DNA of 63,770 bases, from assembly GCF_042680805.1 (NCBI RefSeq), contig NZ_JBHUEM010000039.1, forward strand, positions 1 to 63,770. The letters are read 5' to 3'. Of this stretch, positions 44,588-53,805 are shown one piece after another (within the stretch, counting starts at the first letter, position 1; the number at the start of each line of letters is the position of its first letter). The notes under the pieces are model-generated. The model made no database searches, was not told where the DNA came from, and saw nothing but the letters and a program-made list of their open reading frames with translations. A program made the position numbers and the translations under genes. The stretch comes from Bacillus_CJ salitolerans. GTDB lineage: Bacteria > Bacillota > Bacilli > Bacillales > SA4.

Positions 44588-45382
44588 CTATAATATAGAT
44601 CTAACAATACCACCATCCACCTTAAGAGTTGCCCCCGTAATAGCTGATGCTTGATTGGAAGCCAAAAACACAACTAAGTTTGCCACTTCTTCAGGTGTAA
44701 CAAACCGGTTAATAATAGAAGTCGGTAATGAGTCATGAAATAGCTTCTTTTCAAACTCACCTTCTGACTGATTCAACCTACTTGCCTCATTCTCAATAAA
44801 ACGCTGTACCTTTTCAGTTTTCGTCGGTCCAGGCAGAAATGTATTGACTGTTACGCCACTTCCGGAAACACTTTCCGCAATTCCTCGTGAAAGCCCTAAT
44901 AAAGCAGCCTTCGTTGTTCCATAGTGAACCATTTCTCCTGAGAAAAAGCCACCAGTCACACTTCCATTAAATAGAACTCTTCCCCAATTATTTTGTGTCA
45001 TTCCCTTGATGTAATGTCGAGATAGCCTAACTGCCCCTAAAATATGTAACTCTACATAATATTCCCACTCATCATCATTAATTTCAAGAAAGGGTTTCGG
45101 TTCGTAAACACCAGCATTATGAATAAGGATATCTGCCTTATTCCATGTATTTACTATAGCTTGAAACCCCTCTTTTGTACTTATATCTGCAGCACAGCCT
45201 GTCACTTCAGCAAGTGGATTGCTCTGTTTTAATTGCATAATTGCCTCTTGGACCCCTTGTTCTGACCGTCCATTTAGTAAAACAGTAGCCCCTGATAATG
45301 CTAGCTTTTCAGCAATAGAAAAACCAACTCCTCTAGACGAGCCAGTTACGATTGCTTTCTTTCCTTTAAGAGATATTTCCAT
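44588..45382 (-). CDS. SDR-family oxidoreductase
   Basis: 264-residue classical short-chain dehydrogenase: cofactor loop VTGSSRGVGFSIAEKL, NAG in ILIHNAGVYE, catalytic Ser and Tyr-x3-Lys (FNGSVTGG, VHYGTTKAA). The substrate is unknown; the fold suits 3-oxoacyl or sugar/keto reductases. It lies 18 bases from the DUF2306 gene and upstream of a GNAT gene: likely one operon. Confidence 0.88.
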   Translation of the reverse strand: MEISLKGKKAIVTGSSRGVGFSIAEKLALSGATVLLNGRSEQGVQEAIMQLKQSNPLAEVTGCAADISTKEGFQAIVNTWNKADILIHNAGVYEPKPFLEINDDEWEYYVELHILGAVRLSRHYIKGMTQNNWGRVLFNGSVTGGFFSGEMVHYGTTKAALLGLSRGIAESVSGSGVTVNTFLPGPTKTEKVQRFIENEASRLNQSEGEFEKKLFHDSLPTSIINRFVTPEEVANLVVFLASNQASAITGATLKVDGGIVRSIL

Positions 45383-45400
45383 TACAGTTCCCTCACTTAT

Positions 45401-46108
45401 TTACAATTCTTCTGCCACCTTTGCCTTCTTTCCAGAAAACTTACGGTCATAATAGATACCAAATCCTATAATCATCGGTGTAATGATAATTGTCGGTATG
45501 AACCATAACCAGATACTGACCGATTCTATATGTAATAATCTAGGTGCTCCAAAAACGGTAAAGGCTGTAATCGTGGATATCGAGCAGCCTAGCATACCAG
45601 AGAAATGTTCATACCACCAATGCATTTTCTTTGAGGGCTTTTGCAGCCAGTATTTTAATTGGACGATTCCAAGCAGAATACCTACGATTGGAAACCAAAT
45701 TAATAAAGGGAAATTTTGAGTAACACCATATATGCTAATACCGATTCCTGAAAATAATAAAACTAAAGGAAATCCGAGATCAACTGGGTGAGTATGCCGT
45801 ACTTTTCGCTTTTTAAATTTTAACACTCGAAGCCCGTAATAGGCAGCAGAAGAGCTTAAGATTGCGATAAAGAGCAAGAACCATGAAAAGGATACTTGCT
45901 CGCTTGAACTTTCACCATTTAAGATTCGGTATGCTCCCATGAAAAAGGCAGAAATCGCTACAATTATCATTCCGTACACATAAATCCACCCTGCACGATT
46001 ATGAATTTTCCCACCTTTTTTTGTCACTACCGGTATCCAAAAGGTGAATAAAGCGACAAATCCACCAATAATATGAATGATTTTGAAAAATTGAAATACC
46101 AATTCCAT
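45401..46108 (-). CDS. DUF2306-like membrane protein
   Basis: 235 residues, seven predicted membrane helices. The N-terminal block IIHIIGGFVALFTFWIPVV, then GGKIHNRAGWIYVYGMI, carries the His-containing motifs seen in DUF2306 proteins. The family is suspected to bind haem or quinone, but its function is not settled. First gene of the likely three-gene operon with the SDR and GNAT genes. Confidence 0.7.
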   Translation of the reverse strand: MELVFQFFKIIHIIGGFVALFTFWIPVVTKKGGKIHNRAGWIYVYGMIIVAISAFFMGAYRILNGESSSEQVSFSWFLLFIAILSSSAAYYGLRVLKFKKRKVRHTHPVDLGFPLVLLFSGIGISIYGVTQNFPLLIWFPIVGILLGIVQLKYWLQKPSKKMHWWYEHFSGMLGCSISTITAFTVFGAPRLLHIESVSIWLWFIPTIIITPMIIGFGIYYDRKFSGKKAKVAEEL

Positions 46109-46415
46109 ATATACCTCCTATATCATCGTTCCATTCAAATCGTATCATATTGTCAGCGATTACTTTTTTAATGTTTTGTAAAATCAATATATGGTTACAC
46201 AGTTATATTCTTTATGTTTTCCCTATGTCTGTTAACACAATGACCAAAACGTAAATCATTATCATCTTTAAAGTCATTTTATCCACCATAAGAATAGAGT
46301 CACATGATTTTTACTAATTCTTTAAAATACATTCAGTTCCTCCCTAAATATTTCCTTATTCAATCCTTTTTTTAAAAAAGGTTATAATAGACATTGGAAA
46401 GAAGGGATTTTAACA

Positions 46416-47195
46416 TTGAAAAAAATGATCTATATATCTTTAGTAATATGTTTCCTTATTAGCATATTTGTAGGTTGCAGTCCTAATCACAACAAAACAG
46501 AATTAACTGTTTCAGCCGCCTCTAGCTTGAAAGACTCATTAAATGAAATCAAAACGAACTTTGAAAAAGAAAACCCATCGATTACAATTACATACAATTT
46601 TGGAAGTTCTGGTTCCTTGCAGCATCAAATATCCCAAGGTGCCCCTGTAGATGTATTTATTTCGGCTTCAAAAGAGCCGTTTAACACCTTACTTCATAGC
46701 AATGTTGTGGATCAACGCTACACTTCAAATTTAATCAGTAATGCCATTGTACTTATCGCTTCAAAGACTAATAATAGGACAATATCCGATTTAGAAGAAT
46801 TAACGAAGAAAGATTGGAGAATTGCCATAGGTTCACCTGAAACAGTACCTGCTGGTAGCTATTCGAAAGAAGCATTGGAGAAGGCAGGAGTTTGGGAACA
46901 GCTAAAGCCTACATTGATTTATACAAAAGATGTACGCCAAGTTTTAACATACGTAGAAACTGGAAATGTTGATTTCGGCTTTGTTTATCAAACAGACGCC
47001 TATATTTCATCCAAAGTAGAGATTATAAGGACAATTGAAGACACGGCACATAGCCCCATCATATATCCAGTAGGGGTTATATCTTCAACCAATCATCATG
47101 ATGAAGCGGAAATTTTTTACCACTATTTATCAAGTGAAACGTCCCTTTCGATTTTTAAAAAATATGGATTTATGATACCGGTAAGCTCAAACTAA
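46416..47195 (+). CDS. modA: Molybdate-binding lipoprotein ModA
   Basis: 259 residues: lipobox VGC (Cys about 24), then a ModA fold (LTVSAASSLKDSLNEIKTNF, YNFGSSGSLQHQISQGAPVD, VFISAS). It captures molybdate for an ABC importer. TTG start with GAAGGG ahead. TATAAT at 46383 is a likely -10. No modB or modC follows: a terminator closes the gene, so the permease must be elsewhere. Confidence 0.88.
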   Translation: MKKMIYISLVICFLISIFVGCSPNHNKTELTVSAASSLKDSLNEIKTNFEKENPSITITYNFGSSGSLQHQISQGAPVDVFISASKEPFNTLLHSNVVDQRYTSNLISNAIVLIASKTNNRTISDLEELTKKDWRIAIGSPETVPAGSYSKEALEKAGVWEQLKPTLIYTKDVRQVLTYVETGNVDFGFVYQTDAYISSKVEIIRTIEDTAHSPIIYPVGVISSTNHHDEAEIFYHYLSSETSLSIFKKYGFMIPVSSN

Positions 47196-47210
47196 AAAGC
47201 TTACCTTTTT
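47180..47210 (+). terminator. Terminator of modA
   Basis: GGTAAGC/GCTTACC stem overlapping the stop codon, followed by TTTTT. Confidence 0.75.
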
Positions 47211-47367
47211 GCATTTACTTACACCATTGAATCCCATTCAATGCAAAGGAATTGATTTTCGTCTTGGATAAAACTATTTTGATTTAATGTTACCGGACTT
47301 CTACTATGGCAAAAACTGCTTCTGCCTCAACCAAAATGAATGTCTATAATCTATTGAATTCATAATG

Positions 47368-47443
47368 CAAAAGACGACACTTTTCGCAAGCGATTGAACG
47401 AATAAAAATTTTTACGAAAAATGTCGGAAAATGTCGTCTTTTG
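47368..47443. repeat. Long-loop inverted repeat upstream of the GGDEF-EAL gene
   Basis: CAAAAGACGACA (47368-47379) and TGTCGTCTTTTG (47432-47443), a perfect 12-bp inverted repeat spaced by 52 bases, with inner TTTTCG/CGAAAA and CGGAAAA segments that can extend the stem. Unexplained; it may be a regulatory RNA structure or an element end. No ORF lies between 47211 and 47546. Confidence 0.6.
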
Positions 47444-47546
47444 GAACTTTATGACATTGACCTGTATGTATGGATACGTTACGTTTATATAAATTAGTTA
47501 ATTTTAACCTAATTTTCATAAAAGTAGTTGCTACGGGAGGTCTACG

Positions 47547-49517
47547 ATGAGAATGTCTTTTCTGTCTAATAAGCTTATATACGCTTTATTCTTCATTCTT
47601 ATCATGGAGACACTTCTCTCCATTGATCAATCCAACCATTTGTGGGAAAAATGGGTGATTCATCTCTTGCATTTTTTGATCATTCTGTTTCTTTTTTTTC
47701 ATTTATATCAAAAAGAAAAAAAAGATCGCAAACTAATCCAAAAATTAATGGAAAGTGAAGAGAGGTACCGGTCACTCTCAGAATATAACCATCAGCTTGC
47801 TTACCACGATTCACTTACAGGTCTTCCAAATTGCCAACTCCTTACAAAACAGCTCGAACAATCCATACAGATTAAATTAAACACTGAATTAATCGCTATT
47901 TTATGTATCGACTTAGACCGTTTTAAAATCATAAACGAATCCTTGGGTCACCAAACAGGGGACCTCGTATTAATAGAAGTTGCAACAAGATTGAAAGAAA
48001 AGCTCGATCACAGGGCAACCCTTTCAAGACAAGGTGGAGATGAGTTTACTATCTTACTAGAACAATTGGAAAATCAAACTGAGGTTGAGCATTTGGCCGA
48101 TTCGATTCTAGGTTCTTTCAAACACCCTTTTATCATTGAAGAAAGAGAGATTTTTATCACTCCGAGTATAGGAATTAGCATCTATTCAAATGAGAATATC
48201 GCTCCATACATTCTTGTACAAAATGCTGTTTCAGCTATGTATCTAGCAAAAAATAAAGGTAAAAATAACTATCAGTTCTATTATGCTGAACTAGAAAAGC
48301 GATACACTGAAAGGCTAGAGCTTGAAACTGACCTTAGAAGGGCGATTGAAAACTATCAATTTATCCTGCATTATCAGCCACAAATAAATATAATTGACAA
48401 TCGAGTAATTGGGATGGAGGCTCTTATCCGGTGGAACCACCCTACAAAAGGGATTATTTCTCCCCATTCCTTCATATCACTTGCAGAAGAAACTGGAATA
48501 ATTATCCCAATTGGTGAGTGGGTATTAAAAGAAGCTTGCCTTCAGAATAAAAAGTGGCAACAAGAGGGATTTCCTCCTTTTGTAATGGCGGTCAACATAT
48601 CAGCAAGGCAATTCTATGACATTCACTTTGTACAAAAAGTGAAAACGATTCTAACTGAAACCAAACTTGAACCATCTTTACTAGAGCTTGAAATTACAGA
48701 GAGTATGCTAATGGATACAACCTACACCATCTCCATTCTTCAAGAGTTAAAAAAGCTTGGTGTAAAGGTTAGCATGGATGACTTTGGTAAAGGCTATAGC
48801 TCCTTAGCTTACTTAAAACGTTTTCCTATTGATAAGCTAAAAATTGATCAAAGCTTTGTAAGAGAATTACTGCAAGACTTAAGTGATGCAACGATTGTGA
48901 AAACAATTATTGCCATGGCCCATAGCCTTCAACTGCAAGTAATCGCAGAGGGTGTAGAAACAAAGGAACACCTATTGTTCCTGCAAAAGCATCTCTGTCA
49001 TGAAGCACAAGGTTACTTCTTTAGTAAGCCGATACCAGCAGATATGGTTCCTTCCATGTTAGAAGAGCTAGAGCATCTATTACAATTTAGCGCTTTACCT
49101 CAAGAAGTTTCGCAGCAATTATGGGATGAAAATATGGTCAAAAGAGCACAATGTGAGCTTTCTGAGGCAATTCGCCTTCATAATGGGATGATCTTTAAAT
49201 GCAAGAAACAAAATGGGCGCTTTATCTATACACTCTGTGATGGAGACCTTCTATATAGAATGGGGCTAAGCCCTGAAAATATAGTGGGAAAGGATATATT
49301 CGATATTTTCCCTGATGATGATGCAGCTTTGAAGCAGATCTATTATGATAAAGTGTGGAACGGTGAAGATAAAGTTTCTTTTGAAGGTCAGATAGGAGAT
49401 ACTTTCTACATCACGACGTTAACCCCTATTATCCGTAGCGGAAAAATTAGTGAGATCATTGGATCCAGCATTGATATAACCGAACAAAAAAACAGAAAAA
49501 TCTTACAAGATACTTGA
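47547..49517 (+). CDS. GGDEF-EAL protein with C-terminal PAS domain
   Basis: 656 residues: two N-terminal membrane helices (about 10-27 and 36-54), GGDEF domain (GGDEF at 163-167), EAL domain (EAL at 291-293, DDFGKGYSS at 411-419, VIAEGVET at 465-472) and a PAS-like domain at 545-645. The motifs needed for c-di-GMP synthesis and breakdown are both present; the RxxD inhibitory site is absent. GGGAGG is 6 bases before the ATG. It could set the c-di-GMP pool read by the riboswitch at 28.5 kb. Confidence 0.9.
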   Translation: MRMSFLSNKLIYALFFILIMETLLSIDQSNHLWEKWVIHLLHFLIILFLFFHLYQKEKKDRKLIQKLMESEERYRSLSEYNHQLAYHDSLTGLPNCQLLTKQLEQSIQIKLNTELIAILCIDLDRFKIINESLGHQTGDLVLIEVATRLKEKLDHRATLSRQGGDEFTILLEQLENQTEVEHLADSILGSFKHPFIIEEREIFITPSIGISIYSNENIAPYILVQNAVSAMYLAKNKGKNNYQFYYAELEKRYTERLELETDLRRAIENYQFILHYQPQINIIDNRVIGMEALIRWNHPTKGIISPHSFISLAEETGIIIPIGEWVLKEACLQNKKWQQEGFPPFVMAVNISARQFYDIHFVQKVKTILTETKLEPSLLELEITESMLMDTTYTISILQELKKLGVKVSMDDFGKGYSSLAYLKRFPIDKLKIDQSFVRELLQDLSDATIVKTIIAMAHSLQLQVIAEGVETKEHLLFLQKHLCHEAQGYFFSKPIPADMVPSMLEELEHLLQFSALPQEVSQQLWDENMVKRAQCELSEAIRLHNGMIFKCKKQNGRFIYTLCDGDLLYRMGLSPENIVGKDIFDIFPDDDAALKQIYYDKVWNGEDKVSFEGQIGDTFYITTLTPIIRSGKISEIIGSSIDITEQKNRKILQDT

Positions 49518-49542
49518 AAACACCGATAATATCGGTGTTTTT
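49517..49542 (+). terminator. Terminator of the GGDEF-EAL gene
   Basis: AACACCGAT/ATCGGTGTT with TTTTTT. Confidence 0.85.
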
Positions 49543-49592
49543 TCAATACGCGTGAATGAAGGAACTTGTTACATGCCAAGTTCTCTCATACG

Positions 49593-50279
49593 TTAACCTC
49601 CTGAAGTTGATGTGGTTGCAGCTGTTGCAGCGATTATACTCGCCATGACCGCTGACTGCATCGCCATAATGGCTTCATTCACTGCTTTCCCATATGGAAT
49701 CTCCTTCATTATTTTCGTAATCTTTTTCTTTGCTAGCTTATACTCTTCCTTTGAAAACAAACTTTTATCAAGGTTACATGCCTTTAATAATCCAATAAGC
49801 GCAATACTTTCCTCATCATGCTGGCTATTCTCTTCTAAAATAAGTTGTCTTATGTTTGAACGTATTTCATTCTCAGTCCCCGTATTATTAGATGGATATA
49901 CTTTTTTTGTAAAAAAGAATAAATATTGAACTTCGTCCATTTGGAGGATTTCCTTTTCAACAAGCCTGTTTATAAACGACTCACTTATTTTTTTCCGAGA
50001 GATCTCGTATCCCAATTTTTGGACTAAATAATTTAGCTTCCTAGAAGTCCCCTTGCTTTTTAAATATCCAAGCATGTTAGTTAAAATTGGATCGCCCGCA
50101 TTTTCCTTGTCTAAGAAAAACACTTTCTTATCCTTATAGTCTAAGCAGCCTTTCAGTGAAAGATCAATGATAATGGCACCTGCCAACCCATATGGAAGTA
50201 CAGTGGATGAACCAGGCGCCATTTTTCCAGTCTCATCATCGATCATTAATAATAAAAATTTCTCAGCTAAAGTTAACAT
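49593..50279 (-). CDS. GPP34 (GOLPH3-like) family protein
   Basis: 228 residues from the ATG at 50279 (MLTLAEKFLLLMIDDETGKM), with GGAGGG 7 bases ahead. The early block LPYGLAGAIIIDLSLKGCLD and the helical remainder (YLKSKGTSRKLNYLVQKLGY) are those of GPP34/GOLPH3 proteins, which bind phosphoinositide lipids in eukaryotes; the bacterial role is unknown. The last 30 residues are Ala/Thr rich and hydrophobic (SAVMASIIAATAATTSTSGG). Confidence 0.8.
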   Translation of the reverse strand: MLTLAEKFLLLMIDDETGKMAPGSSTVLPYGLAGAIIIDLSLKGCLDYKDKKVFFLDKENAGDPILTNMLGYLKSKGTSRKLNYLVQKLGYEISRKKISESFINRLVEKEILQMDEVQYLFFFTKKVYPSNNTGTENEIRSNIRQLILEENSQHDEESIALIGLLKACNLDKSLFSKEEYKLAKKKITKIMKEIPYGKAVNEAIMAMQSAVMASIIAATAATTSTSGG

Positions 50280-50346
50280 GAAGATTCCCTCCATATCCTA
50301 TGTTACTTACTATACGAACAAGATAAGGAAAAGTTACACATCGAAC

Positions 50347-50640
50347 GGAACAAAAGGCTCAGGGCGCCCCGTATTGCCTAAGGAAGAGCAAATGTTCTGG
50401 CATGAAAAAAAGGTGGTTTTCCCTTATTTTATCCCACTCCAACTGGCGGTAAAAACAAAATCACCAGTTGGAGTCCGATTGGTTCAACTAACCATCAGAA
50501 ATACTCACTGATGGAAGTTTCAACTGTATCCAACCTCGAGTAGGATGAAATGGTTAAGATCGTCGTCATTTCATCTTGGCTGGGCGCTGGAGCCGGATTA
50601 CTAAGCACATCGTAATAAGATACAATCAACAACTTATAAT
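50347..50640 (+). repeat. Dispersed structured element, copy 5 (middle replaced)
   Basis: Head and left arm (CAAATGTTCTGGCATG) are present. The segment from the right arm through the GGAAAAAG hairpin is replaced by an unrelated block (50426-50532). The element resumes at CCTCGAGTAGGATGAAATGG and ends with the TCGTAATAAGATAC tail. Right end about 80 bases from the convergent WG-repeat gene. Confidence 0.85.
50426..50532 (+). repeat. bcr1-like block inserted in element copy 5
   Basis: TTTATCCCACTCCAACTGG start; a perfect 11-bp ACTCCAACTGG/CCAGTTGGAGT hairpin; GGTT/AACC; a 7-bp CCATCAG/CTGATGG hairpin; then GAAGTTTCAACTG. The opening matches the leader at 33907. The order of hairpins ending in GAAGTTTCA recalls small non-autonomous mobile repeats of Bacillus; the family name is unverified. 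Confidence 0.55.
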
Positions 50641-50722
50641 TCCTTATTCTTAAATAAAAACTGAGCCAGCTTTTGTTGACCCAGTTTTTTTGAAACAAAA
50701 TATATATCGAACCGATAATTGT

Positions 50723-52438
50723 TTAGTGAAACGCCTGCCAAAATTCACCCTTCTTATTGATCATATTCATAATCTCAGCAAACGGAATTTTGAACGTTGG
50801 AAAACCCGCTGCGTAAGGGCCAATTTCATATGGTGCAAAGTATATAAATAATGCATCGTTATTTACATAAAAAGGTTGATTCGGTTTAATTCCCTTGTAT
50901 TGATCTTGGAAAACATATGAATACGTGTCATCCGTTTTTATTTGCTTTTCAATGATATCACTCAAAACTTTTACATATTCACTACCTGGATTAAACAAAT
51001 CTTTTAATTCATAAATCGTACCGTTCGTTAAATGAATGGATGGAGTCTCTTTCGATGGCATTCCATGGGCTGCCCCCAGTGGATAAAAATACCCATCAAT
51101 CTCTAGAACGAGCAATTGTTCTTTATAAAATTCGACATTGAAATCAGCTGAGTACGTATAGTCCTGTTTTTCAGAGGTTGGTTCAGCCTTTGATAAGTTT
51201 AATAATGTTTCGTTTAATTTTTGTTCCGCCTTTTCATCCATCATTCCTTCGACAGCTGGATAGTAAACCAAATAATGGTTAGATGGTTGATATTTCTTTT
51301 CTACTACTTTATATTGTTTATTCAGCGGAATCACTTTATTTTGACTCCAGACTAGCTTCCCGTCTCTTGTAAAATACGTGACACGCTGGTCTACAAGGCT
51401 CTGAATTAATTCACCTTCAAATGTTAGTGTTCCTTCTCCATTCACAGTAGGATATCGTCTCGATTTCACTCCTGCCTTATCAACAAAATAGGTTTCTTTC
51501 CCATCACTTACAGATGCATAACCGTTTTCATAAGGGGAGACTTGTGTAAAATTGAAATCAGTCAAAAATTCACCGTTTGTGGTAGCAATGGCATAATTCG
51601 CTCCGAGGAAAGGTTCTTCTTCACTTATAGCTTTAGAAACAGCTACACGATTATGTCCTAGCATCATGATGTCCATATATTTTGGTTTTATATAGTACTT
51701 ACCCGTTCTATCAATGAGACCCACTTGATTTTTATAATCATCTGAAATATTCACAGCTGCTCTACCATCTTGGAATGGTTGAATCCAGGAGTAAGTCGGT
51801 GTGACTAATATGTTTTCAACGGTATCCATAATACCTGCTTTCGCTTCAAAATCGTCTGCTTCCTTAAAGGCCAATAAGCCATTTCCTAAGTAGGAAATAA
51901 AAGGCTTGGTATACTGGTGGAGTTCCTTTCCTTCTATGTTAATAAGTGCATACGTTCCATCCATTTTTTGAACGAGAGCGACTCCATCTTGAAAATCATT
52001 GGCAAATCTATATTTTGCACGGATTACCTCACTTCCTAGTAGATTTAAATAGCCATAAAGATAGTCTGAATCGGTTTTTGTTGAGTAAACAGCCCTACCT
52101 TCCTGAAATGACCCAATAAATGAATATGGCTTCTTCGTTATAATCTGTCCTTTTTCATTAATAACGTGTGAGCCATTATCATCCATCGCAACAGCTCTTC
52201 CCTCTGAATACGGGTTAATCGATTGAAAGGTTGGTTTTAACACATACCTCCCTGCATGATTAATCACACCATATCGATTCTGTTCTTCTACGATAGCAAG
52301 ACCATTTTCCTGAAAGTCTAACGCATAGTCAAATACCGGTTTAATGACAAATTCTCCTTGTTTATTGATAAATCCGTATTTTGTTCCTTTTACCGTTTTC
52401 AGTGAAGCTGTAAAAAGATTACGTTCTCTTTGCTCCAT
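50723..52438 (-). CDS. WG-repeat protein with RsiV/DUF3298-like C-terminus
   Basis: 571 residues. The first ~330 are WG repeats (YGFINKQGEFVIKPVFDYAL; YGVINHAGRYVLKPTFQSIN; VGLIDRTGKYYIKPKY), each followed by F.EG.A-type blocks. The C-terminal ~170 resemble DUF3298/RsiV-like domains (YPAVEGMMDEKAEQKLNETL; TNGTIYELKDLFNPGSEYVK). No signal peptide or membrane helix is visible, odd because DUF3298 domains are usually outside the cell. Binding role likely; partner unknown. Confidence 0.8.
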   Translation of the reverse strand: MEQRERNLFTASLKTVKGTKYGFINKQGEFVIKPVFDYALDFQENGLAIVEEQNRYGVINHAGRYVLKPTFQSINPYSEGRAVAMDDNGSHVINEKGQIITKKPYSFIGSFQEGRAVYSTKTDSDYLYGYLNLLGSEVIRAKYRFANDFQDGVALVQKMDGTYALINIEGKELHQYTKPFISYLGNGLLAFKEADDFEAKAGIMDTVENILVTPTYSWIQPFQDGRAAVNISDDYKNQVGLIDRTGKYYIKPKYMDIMMLGHNRVAVSKAISEEEPFLGANYAIATTNGEFLTDFNFTQVSPYENGYASVSDGKETYFVDKAGVKSRRYPTVNGEGTLTFEGELIQSLVDQRVTYFTRDGKLVWSQNKVIPLNKQYKVVEKKYQPSNHYLVYYPAVEGMMDEKAEQKLNETLLNLSKAEPTSEKQDYTYSADFNVEFYKEQLLVLEIDGYFYPLGAAHGMPSKETPSIHLTNGTIYELKDLFNPGSEYVKVLSDIIEKQIKTDDTYSYVFQDQYKGIKPNQPFYVNNDALFIYFAPYEIGPYAAGFPTFKIPFAEIMNMINKKGEFWQAFH

Positions 52439-52585
52439 CTTGTGTCACCCCTGCCCTTTTTCGTCTCACTATCATATGGGCGAAGCTCCTAGAAGGTTCC
52501 TTTAAACTGACAACCTTCAAATTTTTATGATGCTCAAAGAAAGCTGATTTCCTTTCCATCTTCAAATTTTTTACATTGGACATTT

Positions 52586-52815
52586 GAACAAAAGGCTCAG
52601 AGCGCCACGTTTAGCCTTAGGCAGAGCAAATGTTCTGGCATGAAAACAAGGGTGGTTTTTCCTTTTATTCATGACAGGTTATTTGACCAAGGAAAAAGTG
52701 ATTATTTTTTCCCTCGAATAGGATGAAATGGTAAAAATCGTCGCCATTTCATCTTAGCTAGGTACTTAAGCTGGATTCCAAGTCACTCACCCATTCTCTT
52801 GCTGAAAACTTTTAT
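52586..52815 (+). repeat. Dispersed structured element, copy 6 (decayed)
   Basis: Head with GAGCGCCACG, left arm CAAATGTTCTGGCATG against right arm CATGACAGGTTATTTG (mismatched, as in copy 4), shortened GGAAAAAG hairpin, CTCGAA instead of CTCGAG, GATGAAATGG/CCATTTCATC kept. Tail diverges after TTAGCTAGGTAC. Right side faces the convergent SurA-like gene. Confidence 0.8.
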
Positions 52816-52831
52816 ACTTACGAAATAATAA

Positions 52832-52860
52832 AAAAAGCTCCCTCAATAAGAGGCAGCTAG
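52832..52860 (-). terminator. Terminator of the SurA-like gene
   Basis: AGCTGCCTC/GAGGGAGCT stem with one mismatch and TTTTTTT on the minus strand, adjacent to the stop codon. Confidence 0.75.
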
Positions 52861-52866
52861 CATTTT

Positions 52867-53535
52867 TTATAATAATACTTTGATATCATGTTCTTCGCGT
52901 AGCGTCTCAATCATTTCACTGACTTTTTCTTGCTTCTTTTGTGAGACTGCTTGTTGTTCTAATATCTCTTTTATTTCTTCATACTCTTGAACTTCCTGTT
53001 GGTTTGTTACAGCACTTAGTTTATATTCATCGTAAAGCTTCTTCACTTCGTCTTCGCTGACTTCGACTTCGCCTACACGTTGATCGATGTATTTCGTGAT
53101 ATATAATTCTTCTTGGATTTTTCCTTTTAAGCTTTCTTCAGTTAGTTTATTTTTTTCTAAAGCATCTTGATAGGCTTGGTCTCCCTCAAAATTCGCCTTC
53201 ATGTCTGCTAAACTTTGGTCTATTTCTTCTTGTTCAACAGTTATACCTTCCGCTTTAGCAGCTTGTAGCAATATTTTCGTGTTGACTAGCTGATTGATCA
53301 CCTGTTCTTCTAGTTGTTTTTTCGTTTCATCATCAAGATTTTCAGTGTCAATTCCCCGGGCGGTATAATTTTCTTTCACGCTCTGTAATAGCGTTTCGTA
53401 ATCCGTACGGGTAATCTCCTCGCCATCCACAGTTGCAACTGGATCATTGTCGGTTGAACTTGAATTATTACATGCTCCAAGGATCATTACACTTAACCCT
53501 AACACTAAAAAGCCCATTAGTATTCTTTTCTTCAT
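52867..53535 (-). CDS. SurA/PrsA-N-like lipoprotein without PPIase domain
   Basis: 222 residues: lipobox ILGAC (Cys about 22), then a SurA_N-type helical chaperone domain (VATVDGEEITRTDYETLLQS; NQLVNTKILLQAAKAEGITV; QSLADMKANFEGDQAYQDAL). The parvulin prolyl-isomerase domain that PrsA has in its middle is missing; the protein goes directly to C-terminal helices. Probably a membrane-anchored folding helper. Start supported by GGAGGC-like site. Confidence 0.82.
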   Translation of the reverse strand: MKKRILMGFLVLGLSVMILGACNNSSSTDNDPVATVDGEEITRTDYETLLQSVKENYTARGIDTENLDDETKKQLEEQVINQLVNTKILLQAAKAEGITVEQEEIDQSLADMKANFEGDQAYQDALEKNKLTEESLKGKIQEELYITKYIDQRVGEVEVSEDEVKKLYDEYKLSAVTNQQEVQEYEEIKEILEQQAVSQKKQEKVSEMIETLREEHDIKVLL

Positions 53536-53805
53536 TTCTTCGTTGCCTCCTTTTTGACACTGAAAACCATTCTAACATATCCAAGCTTAAAATGCAGTTC
53601 ACACCCTGTTGCTTGTTTTAGGAATACTGACTAGGGTCAATTCTTTGGCCGTTTCCTATACGCTACGCTTCTAAGATATATGGTTTATCTTCTCCTATTC
53701 GCTAAAAAGTTTCCAATTAAGGATATTAAATCGTATGGATTTCAAAAGTTGGAAAATAATAAAACTAGTAAGCCATTCATATCCAACCATTTAGGAGTGT
53801 CCCTT

